From Membranihabitans marinus (GTDB taxonomy: Bacteria > Bacteroidota > Bacteroidia > Chitinophagales > Saprospiraceae), in NCBI RefSeq assembly GCF_019802045.1, contig NZ_JAHVHU010000010.1, forward strand, positions 124,001-188,000: DNA of 64,000 nucleotides. Reading direction: 5' to 3'. Under the pieces are notes generated by a model, which worked only from the letters and a program-made list of their open reading frames with translations, was not told the DNA's origin and did not search any database. Position 1 is the first letter of the stretch, and every line of letters starts with the position of its first letter. Shown piece after piece: positions 45,373-54,864 of the stretch. The translations under genes were made by a program, and so were the position numbers.

Positions 45373-46547
45373 TGAAGTTACTTACCACAGAGAAGAAGAA
45401 TCAGGTTCTACAGTCTATGATCAACCTATTGGATCAGAAAAGAGACCAAGTTATAGCAGGAAACAAGAAAGACCTGGATGCCTTCCAGAGAGATGATCAG
45501 GCACTATATGACCGGTTGATCGTTGACGATAAGAAAGTGGATGATATGATCCGGTCCGTGCGGGAAGTCAAGGACCAGGATGATCCGGTAGGTGTCACAA
45601 AATCAGAACGTAAGCTGGATACGGGATTACAAATCATTAACCGGACCGCTCCATTTGGTACGATTATGATCATCTATGAATCACGGCCAGACGTCACCAT
45701 AGAAGCTGCCGTATTGGCTTTTAAAGCCAACAATAAAATACTACTTAAAGGAGGTAAAGAAGCAATCCACAGTAACCAGGTATTGGTCGACTTGTGGCAT
45801 CAGGCACTGGAAGAAAACGGATTGGATAAAGATTGGATCACATTATTCACCATGGATCGACAGGCGACTCAGGAGTTTTTGAAAAACCCGGATCAAAAAT
45901 TAGATCTGATCGTGCCCAGAGGCGGTGAGCGATTAATCGCCTTTGTCAAAGAACACGCAGAATGCCCTGTGTTGGTCAGTGGTCGTGGAAACAACTTCTT
46001 ATATGTTGATGCGGATGCCGATTGGGATAAAACCATGAAGGTTATCCTCAATGCGAAAACCGATAAAATATCTGCATGCAACGCGCTGGACAAAGTTCTA
46101 ATCAATAAAAATGCAACTGATCTGGAATCCAGGTATAAAAGCTTGCTCGCCACCTTGAAAGAAAATGGTGTGGAAGTGATTACACCAGATTCAGATTCAT
46201 CGGAAAACGGGGACATTTGGTACGAAGAGTTTTTGGCAATGAAGATACTGGTTGATTTCGTGGACGACATGGATGAAGCAATTGATAAAATTAACGAATA
46301 TTCCGGCGGACATTCTACCGCCATATTGACTGAAAATAGCGAGGCTGCGCACCGGTTTATGGAACAAGTAGACAGTGCTGCCGTCTACCACAACGCATCC
46401 ACGCGCTTTACCGATGGGGGAGCTATGGGTGTGGGTGCCGAACTGGCTATTAGTACGGACAAGCTTCATCATAGAGGGCCACTTGGCTTGGAACAACTCG
46501 TCACTAACAAATATTACGTCTTTGGTGACGGACACACCCGCGACTAA
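45372..46547 (+). CDS. proA: Glutamate-5-semialdehyde dehydrogenase
   Basis: A 391-residue enzyme reducing gamma-glutamyl phosphate in proline synthesis. Family segments are TAPFGTIMIIYESRPDVTIEA, LKGGKEAIHSN, DLIVPRGGERLIAFV and the C-terminal FTDGGAMGVGAELAIST. The catalytic Cys is in DKISACNALDKVL, where the usual form is RPGVCNALE. proB and proC are not nearby, which is unusual but not rare in this phylum. Its start abuts a 30-bp tandem duplication. Confidence 0.93.
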   Translation: MKLLTTEKKNQVLQSMINLLDQKRDQVIAGNKKDLDAFQRDDQALYDRLIVDDKKVDDMIRSVREVKDQDDPVGVTKSERKLDTGLQIINRTAPFGTIMIIYESRPDVTIEAAVLAFKANNKILLKGGKEAIHSNQVLVDLWHQALEENGLDKDWITLFTMDRQATQEFLKNPDQKLDLIVPRGGERLIAFVKEHAECPVLVSGRGNNFLYVDADADWDKTMKVILNAKTDKISACNALDKVLINKNATDLESRYKSLLATLKENGVEVITPDSDSSENGDIWYEEFLAMKILVDFVDDMDEAIDKINEYSGGHSTAILTENSEAAHRFMEQVDSAAVYHNASTRFTDGGAMGVGAELAISTDKLHHRGPLGLEQLVTNKYYVFGDGHTRD

Positions 46548-46746
46548 ATAAGTCCGGAGATTACGGTATGTATCCGGTTTGCGACCAACTGTAAATCATC
46601 TTGGTTGATGAAATAAGTGCCCAGGGATTTCTAACAGATCATCGTTTTGATAGAATTGATACAAATGTTGACGAAATCACACAATTCAGTCAAAATTGAT
46701 CGGTCTCTATTTTAGGAATCCCATTTCTTCTTTTTAGTTTTCACGT

Positions 46747-46944
46747 ATGAAAAATACAATTGGAATTATATTAACGGTAATAGGTCTGTTAGGAACCATC
46801 ATTTTTGGGATTCAGGCCGCGCAAGATTCAGAAACTTTTAGTTTTCTTGGATTGGATATTGGGGTCAGTTCAGCAAACTGGACACCGGTCATTATCAGTG
46901 TGATCCTTTTAATTGTTGGCGTGATAGTAATGGGACGTAAATAA
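46747..46944 (+). CDS. Small two-helix membrane protein
   Basis: A 65-residue protein with two hydrophobic helices (about 4-24 and 45-63) joined by an acidic, Ser-rich loop (QDSETFSFLGLDIGVSSANW). It resembles small DUF3185-like membrane proteins in layout, but I do not claim the family. Preceded by TAGTTTTC, one mismatch from the -7 box. Single gene, convergent with the BASS transporter. Confidence 0.65.
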   Translation: MKNTIGIILTVIGLLGTIIFGIQAAQDSETFSFLGLDIGVSSANWTPVIISVILLIVGVIVMGRK

Positions 46945-46971
46945 ACGGCGTCAGTTATAGATCACCCATTT

Positions 46972-47844
46972 TTAGATCTCAGTTTTTGGAGCAGGTAAGT
47001 TATTTACTCCCCAGTATATGATCATGCCGGCCGTGAAAAACATAATGATGCTGTAGACCGCTGGCGCAATAGCAAAGGCTGCATTATTCAGTAATCCACC
47101 CGCAACAGCCAAGGCGAGGGTTCCATTTTGCATCCCTGATTCTATGGAGATACTCGTCGATTGCTGTGGGCTCAAACTAAACACCCGGCCCAAAAAGAAT
47201 CCTACCAATATGGTTGTAATGTTGAGCAATAAGCTCACAATACCAGCATCCACAAAATAACCCGGCAACACATCCTTTTCCTTGATCACGACACCTACTA
47301 TAATCAGGATTAGAATTGCTGCGGAAGCAATACGGACCGTTTTACCCAATTTGTTCGCAACGTGCGGCCAAAAATGACGGACAGTCATGCCAAGCGCTAC
47401 CGGAATTAGTACGATCATGCTAATTTTTACGATCGTTTCCAGGAAGTCCAAACGAATCATCTCCGATTGATCTAAAAAAGACTCCATGGCAAAATTCACA
47501 ATCAAAGGAATAGTCACTACGGTGATCACACTGGTAACGGCTGTCAATGAGACTGATAATGCCGCATCCGCTCTGGAAAGGTGGGTAATTAGATTGGAGG
47601 TAGCCCCGCCCGGACACGCTGCCAGAATCATTACGCCAACGGCAATTTCAGCCGGAACATTCATCAGAAGAACAAGCGCATAGCCGATCAGAGGAAGTAA
47701 CACAAGCTGACTGACCAGTCCGATAACCATGGCTTTGGGATAGCGCACCACCCGCTTAAAATCGTCAACAACCAGGGAAAGCCCCATACCCCACATCACC
47801 AACATTAAGCCAATGGCCAGGATTAGATTTGATATACTATCCAT
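46972..47844 (-). CDS. Bile acid:sodium symporter (BASS) family transporter
   Basis: A 290-residue inner-membrane protein with about nine helices. The MILAACPGGATSNLITHLSR segment and SIESGMQNGTLALAVAGG carry the sodium- and substrate-site residues of the BASS/ASBT family. Bacterial members move organic anions such as pantoate, pyruvate-like acids or bile-acid-like compounds. Substrate cannot be assigned from context. Confidence 0.9.
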   Translation of the reverse strand: MDSISNLILAIGLMLVMWGMGLSLVVDDFKRVVRYPKAMVIGLVSQLVLLPLIGYALVLLMNVPAEIAVGVMILAACPGGATSNLITHLSRADAALSVSLTAVTSVITVVTIPLIVNFAMESFLDQSEMIRLDFLETIVKISMIVLIPVALGMTVRHFWPHVANKLGKTVRIASAAILILIIVGVVIKEKDVLPGYFVDAGIVSLLLNITTILVGFFLGRVFSLSPQQSTSISIESGMQNGTLALAVAGGLLNNAAFAIAPAVYSIIMFFTAGMIIYWGVNNLPAPKTEI

Positions 47845-48077
47845 ACTTCTACAATTGAGGTTTAGATTTTGCCTGTAAAATAATAAAATATATTAAATAG
47901 TCACAGTTGTTTTGAACTTGAGTCAAAAAGTAGCTGAAGCTTCCAGCTCCGAATCGGCAGCGATTACCAGAAGCTCAATTATATCTATCGCTAGAACCAT
48001 GCATCTCCTGCATGAATCAAACAAGGCATTCATTACTTAACAGCAATCAAATGGGTGAAAAACGCACGATTTATTTT

Positions 48078-48821
48078 TTATCCATCGGGAAATGATTCAC
48101 CGACATTGTGCCAATACCCGTATTTTTCGGAGGCATAGGGTGCATAGCCAAAATACCAAAGGCAGGACAAGGCGACCGGGACTAAGGTGATCAACCCCCA
48201 GTTGATGATTCTTTGTTTATCCACGGAGTACTTCAACAAGTAGATGAGCGGAAAAAGTAAATACATACCAGCCGGCAACTTTGCTAACAGGCCCAGGGCA
48301 GCCAGTAGGACATAACCGGCCAGATTTTTCCATCCACCTCGGCTGAAGTAATTGAAACAAAAGTGCAACGCCATAAAGAGAAAAGAAACAGCCATGGTAT
48401 CCTGCATGGTCTCGCGCGAAAAGATCAACCACAGCGACGTGGTCAGGATTAATGTCGCAAAGAAACCCACGCGTTCTGTGAAAAATCGGCGAACGAGCAA
48501 AAAGAAAAAATACAACCCCAAAGAAGATACGATGAGATTGATCAGCCGGCCGTACCAATCCTGATACCCAAAGGGTTGAGAAAGCAAGTACATCCCATAA
48601 TACAAAATCGGAGCTTCCAGCACCAGAATACCGGTTCCGCCGGCATTATCATCAATCCGCGGATGGAAAAAATTCGCATCGGTCTCCACAAAATTGCGGG
48701 CATACATTAGTCCTGTGGATTGACGCCAGGTGTGTTCATATCCTATGGGGGGCTGGGTGGTAAAAGCCAGACGAAGAATGAATAATAGACAAACAAACAG
48801 GGTGACATATTTGTGAAGCAT
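48078..48821 (-). CDS. ArnT/GT39-like membrane glycosyltransferase, apparently 3'-truncated
   Basis: Only 247 residues, about half the usual length. The N-terminus fits the polyprenol-dependent GT-C glycosyltransferases: RLAFTTQPPIGYEHTWRQS with an early periplasmic loop, then about seven helices. The protein stops at GYWHNVGESFPDG and no homologous continuation is seen in any frame in the following 230 bases. Probably a pseudogene left by a 3' deletion, though translation of the remainder cannot be excluded. Confidence 0.65.
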   Translation of the reverse strand: MLHKYVTLFVCLLFILRLAFTTQPPIGYEHTWRQSTGLMYARNFVETDANFFHPRIDDNAGGTGILVLEAPILYYGMYLLSQPFGYQDWYGRLINLIVSSLGLYFFFLLVRRFFTERVGFFATLILTTSLWLIFSRETMQDTMAVSFLFMALHFCFNYFSRGGWKNLAGYVLLAALGLLAKLPAGMYLLFPLIYLLKYSVDKQRIINWGLITLVPVALSCLWYFGYAPYASEKYGYWHNVGESFPDG

Positions 48822-48877
48822 ATGTATATAGATAATATATTTCTACATTTTTCATCAAATATATAGAATTATAATTT

Positions 48878-49387
48878 TTGCTATATGACTTCAAACTTTT
48901 TTCGAAGTTCCAAAATCTATCCTTGATCTACTTATTTTTAATCATTTGTTGGTCTTGCGAAGAGCACAACATACATGGTAATACTTTAGCGAAAGGTATT
49001 TGGGCAGTCCAATCGGTTCAAAGTATAGATACAACTCAATTTTCTGAATTCAATTTTCTGATTTCTTCTCAGATATCTTTTAATATTTGTAAAAAAAGCA
49101 TGAATAATGACTGGGGGACCAATGACGAAAACTATGGAGAATGCTGGATGATTCTAAGTAGGCCCATCGACCATCAATTCACCCAGGACGAATACCGGTT
49201 CCACATTGTAAATGATGAGTTATTAACAATCAAACGACTGGAAGACCACTCGGATAAGAAATTGCCGGATCTCACCGGATCCTATACTTATCACATCGAT
49301 GGTCGAAATATGGTCATGAAGTATCAAGGAACAGACAGGCCTGGACTGAAGAATCTGGAAATCCATTGTTGGGATTGGGAACCGTAA
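48878..49387 (+). CDS. Orphan protein with possible lipoprotein signal
   Basis: A 169-codon frame beginning with TTG (no ATG is available upstream of the hydrophobic segment). Residues 12-26 are hydrophobic and end in CWSCEEHN, which could be a lipobox. The rest is soluble, with three further Cys and many Asn/Asp. I do not recognise it. A TTG start and lack of a clear ribosome site make it less certain than its neighbours. Confidence 0.45.
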   Translation: MLYDFKLFSKFQNLSLIYLFLIICWSCEEHNIHGNTLAKGIWAVQSVQSIDTTQFSEFNFLISSQISFNICKKSMNNDWGTNDENYGECWMILSRPIDHQFTQDEYRFHIVNDELLTIKRLEDHSDKKLPDLTGSYTYHIDGRNMVMKYQGTDRPGLKNLEIHCWDWEP

Positions 49388-49531
49388 TGATTTTAAATTT
49401 ATCAATGAATCCAATGGCAAGGAGTTGTTTGCGGCTTTCTATTTTTAAGTTGCTACAGTTAAATTACTTTCAATTTTAAAAATGTTGTCAAAAAAATATG
49501 TCGCAACCTCAATTGACCTGTGTCAATTTTC

Positions 49532-49648
49532 TTATATAAGCTGTAGATCTCCCAACAAGATGTATTCTTTGAGATTGGGGGGCAGATACCCTTCAGAAAC
49601 CAAATCAACCGGATAAACCAATAGTTCTTCGAGCTTGTTTTTAATTCC
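49532..49648 (-). pseudogene. C-terminal remnant of an MNT-type nucleotidyltransferase (MntA antitoxin family)
   Basis: On the minus strand 38 codons encode GIKNKLEELLVYPVDLVSEG followed by YLPPNLKEYILLGDLQLI and a stop, closely resembling the end of minimal nucleotidyltransferase domains (typical pattern LEELLGRPVDLVSE...LRPRLKxxIL). Upstream the frame is broken within three codons (TGA); the preceding FDQLEL residues are in another frame. The rest of the domain and any HepT partner are missing. Confidence 0.6.
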
Positions 49649-49850
49649 AGCTGATCAAAAGATAAACAGTCATTTCAATTTTGGACAGAATTGAATAGAT
49701 GATTATCTCATCTATTCATTCGAAAATACCGCAGCTACCAGTAAATGGAATAGGTTTTGATAACCAAGGATCTAAGCTCCCGGCAATTATCCTAAAAAAG
49801 AAATCATCCGTTACTAACCACCTAAACTCAATTTCTCATACGTTCCAACT

Positions 49851-49900
49851 ACTATAATCTATATACTATAATCTATATACTATAATCTATATACTATAAT
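49851..49900. repeat. 14-bp tandem array next to the phosphodiesterase stop codon
   Basis: About 3.6 near-perfect copies of ATATACTATAATCT (first copy partial). The minus-strand gene's stop codon occupies 49903-49905, two bases away. Homogeneous copies indicate recent expansion. Confidence 0.9.
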
Positions 49901-49902
49901 TT

Positions 49903-50400
49903 TCATCTCCCACGCCGACCCAATTCCACCGCCTTCATATTCGTAACCTTTCCTTCCAGGATATCGAAAGTGATCAGGGTACGCACCACATGAAATCCAT
50001 GTTGGCCCACCGCACCCGGATTGACGTACAGTAAATTGAAGCGTTTATCAAACTGTACTTTTAGGATATGTGAATGACCGCAAATCAAAAAGCCGGGCTG
50101 GAATTCTTTGATCAACGCACGCACCCGGGGATTGTACGATCCCACTCGGCCGGCGATGTGGATCATCAGGAATCGATTCCCATCGATATCGATCACCTCG
50201 TATTCCGGCCATTCCGTTCGTACCTGATGATCGTCAATATTTCCATACACCACCCGAAGAGGTGCTGCAAGCTTCAGCTGATCGGCAATTCGGAGTGATC
50301 CAATATCACCGGCATGCCATATCTCATCAACCCCTTTTAGCGCATCCAAAATGGAATCATCGAGATAATTATGTGTATCAGAAAGTAAACCTATTTTCAA
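49903..50400 (-). CDS. YfcE/MJ0936-family metallophosphoesterase
   Basis: A 165-residue calcineurin-like phosphodiesterase. Metal ligands follow the family pattern: SDTHNYLD (7-14), WHAGDIGS (28-35), VYGNIDDH (52-59), IHIAGR and CGHSHILK (108-115). Related enzymes hydrolyse phosphodiesters of unknown cellular identity. The start codon is TTG at 50400, and overlaps the TGA of the upstream dehydrogenase gene (TTGA), so it is read by translational coupling. Confidence 0.9.
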   Translation of the reverse strand: MKIGLLSDTHNYLDDSILDALKGVDEIWHAGDIGSLRIADQLKLAAPLRVVYGNIDDHQVRTEWPEYEVIDIDGNRFLMIHIAGRVGSYNPRVRALIKEFQPGFLICGHSHILKVQFDKRFNLLYVNPGAVGQHGFHVVRTLITFDILEGKVTNMKAVELGRRGR

Positions 50401-51377
50401 TGGGCATTGATTTTGATCACAATCTTACCGAATGCTTCCGGATTGATCAAATAATCGAAGGCTTGATTCGCTTCATCCATAGAAAAAACCCGATCTACAT
50501 ATGGACGGACCTGATGTTCTCTTACAAAATCAACCATATCGGCAAAATCCTGGTCACTGCCCATGGTAGAGCCCGTCAGATGAATCTGTTTCCAAAACAC
50601 CTTCGCGGCCGGTACTTGGGTCCAGGGCCCCAGTGTAGCGCCATAAGCAACCAACCGTCCCCCCGGCCTCAGTACATCGATATAATCTTTCACTGTTTCT
50701 CCACCGGCGCCATCGAGAATCAGATCAAAACCACCAACCTCCTCTTTTGCATTTTGGAGCCATTCCAGATCAGTTCGATAGTTCCAACCGTTAATACAGC
50801 CCCAGCTGATAACTGTTTCTATTTTTTCGTCCGATGAGGAGTTTATATAGACCTGAGCACTTTTGGCGAGCGCCAGCTTGACCGCCAGACTGGCCACGCC
50901 TCCACCCACCCCGGTGATCAACACCTTCTGGCCAGGTTGCAATCTGCCCTGGATAAACAATGCCCGGTAAGCAGTCACACCAGCCAACGGCAGACACGCC
51001 CCCTCTGGATCTGTCAAATGATCCGGCACCTCATAAATCTTATCAGCCGGCACTGATATATATTCTGCGAGGGTCCCCTGATCAGGCATGCCGACCAATT
51101 GAAACTCCGGTTGTTGGGAAGCCTGGTTCTCTCCCCAATTCAGCCCAGGATTAAAAAAGACCCTTCTACCATCAGTCTCATCGATTCCCAGGCCGTCCGA
51201 CCCCAACACCACCGGCAGATCAATCCGGGGGTACTGTCCCTGCTGGATCCAGTAATCCCGTCTATTGAGTCCTGCAAAAGAAAGCTTAATGCGTGATCGG
51301 TTCTTCGTAGCTTTTGGTTTCGGAATGACTGTCGGAATCAACGGGCTCTTTAGGTTTTTCAACAGGAGCGCTTTCAT
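50397..51377 (-). CDS. Zinc-type alcohol dehydrogenase-like (MDR) oxidoreductase
   Basis: A 326-residue medium-chain dehydrogenase/reductase with FAGLNRRDYWIQQGQYP near the N-terminus and the cofactor motif ITGVGGGVASLAVKLA. The structural-zinc Cys cluster is absent, so it belongs to the quinone reductase-like branch. Start at 51377 (MKALLLKNL) matches family N-termini. It lies within the 3' end of the DUF502 gene: 92 bases overlap in a different frame. Substrate unknown. Confidence 0.88.
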   Translation of the reverse strand: MKALLLKNLKSPLIPTVIPKPKATKNRSRIKLSFAGLNRRDYWIQQGQYPRIDLPVVLGSDGLGIDETDGRRVFFNPGLNWGENQASQQPEFQLVGMPDQGTLAEYISVPADKIYEVPDHLTDPEGACLPLAGVTAYRALFIQGRLQPGQKVLITGVGGGVASLAVKLALAKSAQVYINSSSDEKIETVISWGCINGWNYRTDLEWLQNAKEEVGGFDLILDGAGGETVKDYIDVLRPGGRLVAYGATLGPWTQVPAAKVFWKQIHLTGSTMGSDQDFADMVDFVREHQVRPYVDRVFSMDEANQAFDYLINPEAFGKIVIKINAH

Positions 51378-51993
51378 ACTTGAAGTGTTTATTGAGGATA
51401 TGAGCAGAACCGGTACCAACTCCGATAATAGAACGCATGGCTTCCTCGCCTTTTACATCCACATGTCTGAGCTGATGTCGTTTGACATGGTATATAAATC
51501 CACTGGTCGGATTGGGACCAGTCGGGACGAAGACGGTCACGTAATCTCCGATGGTTTCATCCGTCATAAAAGCGGTCGTCAATGTATCCGTCCCATACAA
51601 ATCAACCAAGACAACTTTGAATAGGTTCATATTGGAATTACCCAATAATTGGTGAACCGCTTCCCGCAAAGTTCCATAATAAGGGAGTTTAAAAAGGATT
51701 CTTCGTTCAATCCGGTCGACCCATCTTTGTCCCCCATTGGTACTGACCAACAGCCCCACTAAGAAGCACAATACGACCAGAAATACAAAGGCAAAAAGAT
51801 CCACCAACAAAGGATAATTGAAGGCTTCATAAGCGTCCGATAACCCCAAAAGTGGTTTTGCTATTCCCGAAATGGAGTAAAATAAAAAACTGACCAATAA
51901 GTAAAAAAGTCCCAATGGGAGCAGAACAACCAATCCTCCGATCAGCGTTGTTTTCAAAAAGTTTGTGGTACCATCATCTCTACGCATTCGCAA
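51286..51993 (-). CDS. DUF502-family membrane protein
   Basis: A 235-residue protein with two N-terminal helices (about 14-40 and 60-85), then a soluble domain with LPYYGTLREAVHQL, FVPTGPNPTSGFIYHV and EEAMRSIIGVGTG, the DUF502 signature. Function unknown in the family. The last ~30 residues are polar and low complexity, and are encoded by the region that also encodes the N-terminus of the downstream dehydrogenase, so this tail may be a late extension. Confidence 0.88.
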   Translation of the reverse strand: MRMRRDDGTTNFLKTTLIGGLVVLLPLGLFYLLVSFLFYSISGIAKPLLGLSDAYEAFNYPLLVDLFAFVFLVVLCFLVGLLVSTNGGQRWVDRIERRILFKLPYYGTLREAVHQLLGNSNMNLFKVVLVDLYGTDTLTTAFMTDETIGDYVTVFVPTGPNPTSGFIYHVKRHQLRHVDVKGEEAMRSIIGVGTGSAHILNKHFKYESAPVEKPKEPVDSDSHSETKSYEEPITH

Positions 51994-52000
51994 TATTTAT

Positions 52001-52008
52001 TACTTTTG
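52001..52008 (+). promoter_or_regulatory. -7 promoter box of the 52-56 kb gene run
   Basis: TACTTTTG matches TAnnTTTG, 53 bases before the first gene of the run (dehydratase-panB-mltG-tilS). No TTG at -33. Confidence 0.5.
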
Positions 52009-52061
52009 AATTACTAAACCTCATTATTGAACAATGTCAAAGACAAGTCAGTGATTTTAAT

Positions 52062-53015
52062 ATGAATCTTACGGAGTATCGACACATTCAGAATATAGTC
52101 CGGCCACACATAAGCCAGACTCCTGTATTATCCTCTACTATACTAAACGAAACGTACGGGGCAAAACTTTTGTTTAAATGCGAAAATTTTCAGAAAACAG
52201 GTTCATTTAAATTCCGAGGAGCATTATATGCTGCCCAAGCCAAATTATCAAAACACAACGTTGACTTATTAACGGGGCATTCTTCCGGTAATTTTGCACA
52301 AGCTCTGGCGAAGACCGCACAATTTTTGAAAAAACAGGCTGTGCTGGTGATGCCAGAAAATGCTCCGTCGACGAAGGTAGAAGCAGTACAGCGCTATGGC
52401 GGGGAAATCATTTTCTCGGGGAACAGCCCGTCAGATCGCGAAAATAAAATGGCCGAATATTTAAAAATCAATCCGGAAGCCGTGTTTATACACCCTTCCA
52501 ATGATCTTGATATGATCCATGGCAATGCCACCTGTGCCGGTGAATTCCTGGAAATGCATCCGGAAATAGAAAACCTGATCGTCCCTGTCGGCGGTGGTGG
52601 ACTACTTGCTGGAACTGCGCTGGCCCGCCATTCGCTATCGCCGGAAACAGCGGTTTATGGTGCGGAGCCCGCAGGTGCAGATGACGCTCAAAAATCATTT
52701 CAGTCTCAATCCATCGTTCCCAGCATTGCTCCAGACACCATTGCGGATGGTCTGCGAACCCAATTGGGGGATCAGAATTTCCCTATAATTTTAGAATATG
52801 TGGAAGACATTCTGACAGTAACGGATGAAGAAATCATCGAGGCCATGAAAGATATTTACCGATTTCTGAAAATAGTAATCGAACCCTCGTCGGCAGTACC
52901 GCTGGCATTAGTACGCAAACAGCCCAGGATTTTTAAAGATAAAATCAATGGGATCATATTGACCGGAGGAAATATAGATTTCCGTACCTTGGCCCACTTA
53001 ATAACCAATAATTAA
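52062..53015 (+). CDS. Threonine dehydratase/serine racemase-like PLP enzyme
   Basis: A 317-residue fold-type II PLP enzyme. The PLP lysine is in [10 protein letters not shown], the substrate loop in [12 protein letters not shown], and the phosphate loop in [14 protein letters not shown]. It lacks a C-terminal ACT regulatory domain, so it resembles the catabolic threonine dehydratase or serine racemase group. Start at 52062 (MNLTEYRH) is chosen because the longer frame from 51915 overlaps the divergent DUF502 gene and its promoter. Confidence 0.9.
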   Translation: MNLTEYRHIQNIVRPHISQTPVLSSTILNETYGAKLLFKCENFQKTGSFKFRGALYAAQAKLSKHNVDLLTGHSSGNFAQALAKTAQFLKKQAVLVMPENAPSTKVEAVQRYGGEIIFSGNSPSDRENKMAEYLKINPEAVFIHPSNDLDMIHGNATCAGEFLEMHPEIENLIVPVGGGGLLAGTALARHSLSPETAVYGAEPAGADDAQKSFQSQSIVPSIAPDTIADGLRTQLGDQNFPIILEYVEDILTVTDEEIIEAMKDIYRFLKIVIEPSSAVPLALVRKQPRIFKDKINGIILTGGNIDFRTLAHLITNN

Positions 53016-53022
53016 ACGAATC

Positions 53023-53838
53023 ATGTCTATCTCTAAAGAAGTCAAAAGAATAACCGTCCATACCCTTCGACAAATGAAGGATTCCGGCGAAAAAATTGCC
53101 ATGCTCACGGCCTACGATTATTCCATGGCTCGCATTCTGGATGACGCCGGCATAGAGGTTCTTCTGGTTGGTGATTCGGCGTCCAATGTCATGGCGGGAC
53201 ATGAAACAACACTCCCGATCACCCTGGATCAGATGATTTATCATGCCAGTAGTGTCGTTCGGGGGATTCAAAAGGCATTGGTTGTAGTGGATCTTCCATT
53301 TGGGACCTATCAGGGTAATTCCAAAAAGGCGCTGTCTTCAGCCATTCGTATTATGAAAGAGTCCGGAGCGCACGCAGTAAAAATAGAAGGCGGGCAAGAG
53401 ATTAAAGAAAGCATCAAACGAATTTTATCGGCTGGCGTGCCCGTCATGGGACACCTGGGTTTGACGCCGCAGTCTATCTACAAATTTGGAACTTACACAG
53501 TCCGGGCGAAAGAAGTCACTGAGGCCGAACGGCTGAAATCCGATGCGATACTTCTCGAGAAATTAGGTTGCTTTGCTTTAGTCCTGGAAAAGATCCCAGC
53601 AGATCTGGCAGCAGAAGTAACCGCCAGCGTCGGCATCCCTGTCATCGGGATCGGAGCCGGGGACCAGGTGGATGGACAAGTGTTGGTCACCCATGATATG
53701 CTGGGGATAACCAAAGATTTCAAACCGCGCTTCTTGCGACGATACGTCGATCTTTTCGAATCCATACACCATGCTGCCGGATCGTACCGGAAAGATGTGA
53801 AAAGTGGTGATTTTCCGAACGAAAACGAACAATACTAA
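53023..53838 (+). CDS. panB: 3-methyl-2-oxobutanoate hydroxymethyltransferase
   Basis: A 271-residue enzyme of pantothenate synthesis forming ketopantoate. [55 protein letters not shown] and [16 protein letters not shown] are family signatures, with the catalytic Glu near residue 190 in LVLEKIP. panC and panD are not adjacent. Stop overlaps the mltG start (TAATG). Confidence 0.96.
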   Translation: MSISKEVKRITVHTLRQMKDSGEKIAMLTAYDYSMARILDDAGIEVLLVGDSASNVMAGHETTLPITLDQMIYHASSVVRGIQKALVVVDLPFGTYQGNSKKALSSAIRIMKESGAHAVKIEGGQEIKESIKRILSAGVPVMGHLGLTPQSIYKFGTYTVRAKEVTEAERLKSDAILLEKLGCFALVLEKIPADLAAEVTASVGIPVIGIGAGDQVDGQVLVTHDMLGITKDFKPRFLRRYVDLFESIHHAAGSYRKDVKSGDFPNENEQY

Positions 53839-54863
53839 TGAAATGGTGGTGGGCCATAGGCAGTCTGTTTTTGCTCGGAAGTATCGTAGCCGGCTGGATG
53901 GGATATCAGTATTACCAGGCTTTATTTGCGGTGAATATCGATAAATCGCAGTCTGGTATTCTCTATATATATCCCGGTACAAATGCAGACTCCCTCAAAA
54001 CCCGACTGGAGAATCACCTCATCCACCCATCTACATTTCAGCGGGCAGCAAAAGCCATGAAATTTAAAGATGAGGATCTGGAAGTCGGCCGATACAACAT
54101 CCACGCCGTTCAGACAAACCGGGAATTGATCAATCTGTTGCGTGCCGGAAGAAAAGAAGCCGTCAATGTCGTCATCCACAATGAACGGGATGTCGAATTG
54201 ATCTCCGGCAAACTGGACCAGTACTTCCTGATGGATTCCACAGAAATACTAAATTGCCTGACCAATTCCCCGATACTCAAGAAAGCCGGTTTTAGCGCAG
54301 ACAGTCTCCTTACTTTATTTATCCCCAATACCTATCAGATGTATTGGAGTACGTCCTGTGAAAAGTTAGCCAATCGTCTGATTCGGGAACACGGCCAATT
54401 CTGGTCACAAAAGAACAGAAAAGCAAAGGCCGATGCTCAAGGCCTGTCACCGAAAGAGGTATACACCTTAGCCTCCATTGTAGACAGAGAAACGCTGGCG
54501 GCACGGGAAAAGCCGATTGTGGCCCGACTATACTTGAACCGATTGAAAAATAATATTCCACTTCAAGCAGATCCGACCGTCGTCTTTGCAAACAAAATAT
54601 TCGACACCCGCCGGGTGTTGTATAAACATCTGGAACTAGATTCCCCATACAACACGTATATGTACGCGGGGTTACCTCCAGGCCCGATCGGTATCGCCAG
54701 CATCAGCGGAATCGATGCTGTACTAAATCCGGACGACAACAAATACCTCTATATGGTAGCTAAACCTGATAATAGCGGCCTGCATAATTTCTCCACGACC
54801 TTGTCGCAACACAATCGGTACGCCCGGCAGTATCAGCGATGGTTAAATCAAAGAGGCTTGTAG
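53838..54863 (+). CDS. mltG: Endolytic murein transglycosylase
   Basis: A 341-residue YceG-like protein with an N-terminal membrane anchor (about 4-26), a LysM-like first domain, and the catalytic domain with LASIVDRETLAAREKPIVA (catalytic Glu), ARLYLNRLKNNIPLQADPTV and NTYMYAGLPPGPIG. It cleaves nascent glycan strands at the inner membrane to terminate their growth. One base separates it from tilS. Confidence 0.94.
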   Translation: MKWWWAIGSLFLLGSIVAGWMGYQYYQALFAVNIDKSQSGILYIYPGTNADSLKTRLENHLIHPSTFQRAAKAMKFKDEDLEVGRYNIHAVQTNRELINLLRAGRKEAVNVVIHNERDVELISGKLDQYFLMDSTEILNCLTNSPILKKAGFSADSLLTLFIPNTYQMYWSTSCEKLANRLIREHGQFWSQKNRKAKADAQGLSPKEVYTLASIVDRETLAAREKPIVARLYLNRLKNNIPLQADPTVVFANKIFDTRRVLYKHLELDSPYNTYMYAGLPPGPIGIASISGIDAVLNPDDNKYLYMVAKPDNSGLHNFSTTLSQHNRYARQYQRWLNQRGL

Positions 54864-54864
54864 C

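Noticed and set aside
49851-49900. Possible CRISPR array
   Set aside because: The unit is 14 bp with no spacers; it is a simple tandem array, and no cas genes are present.
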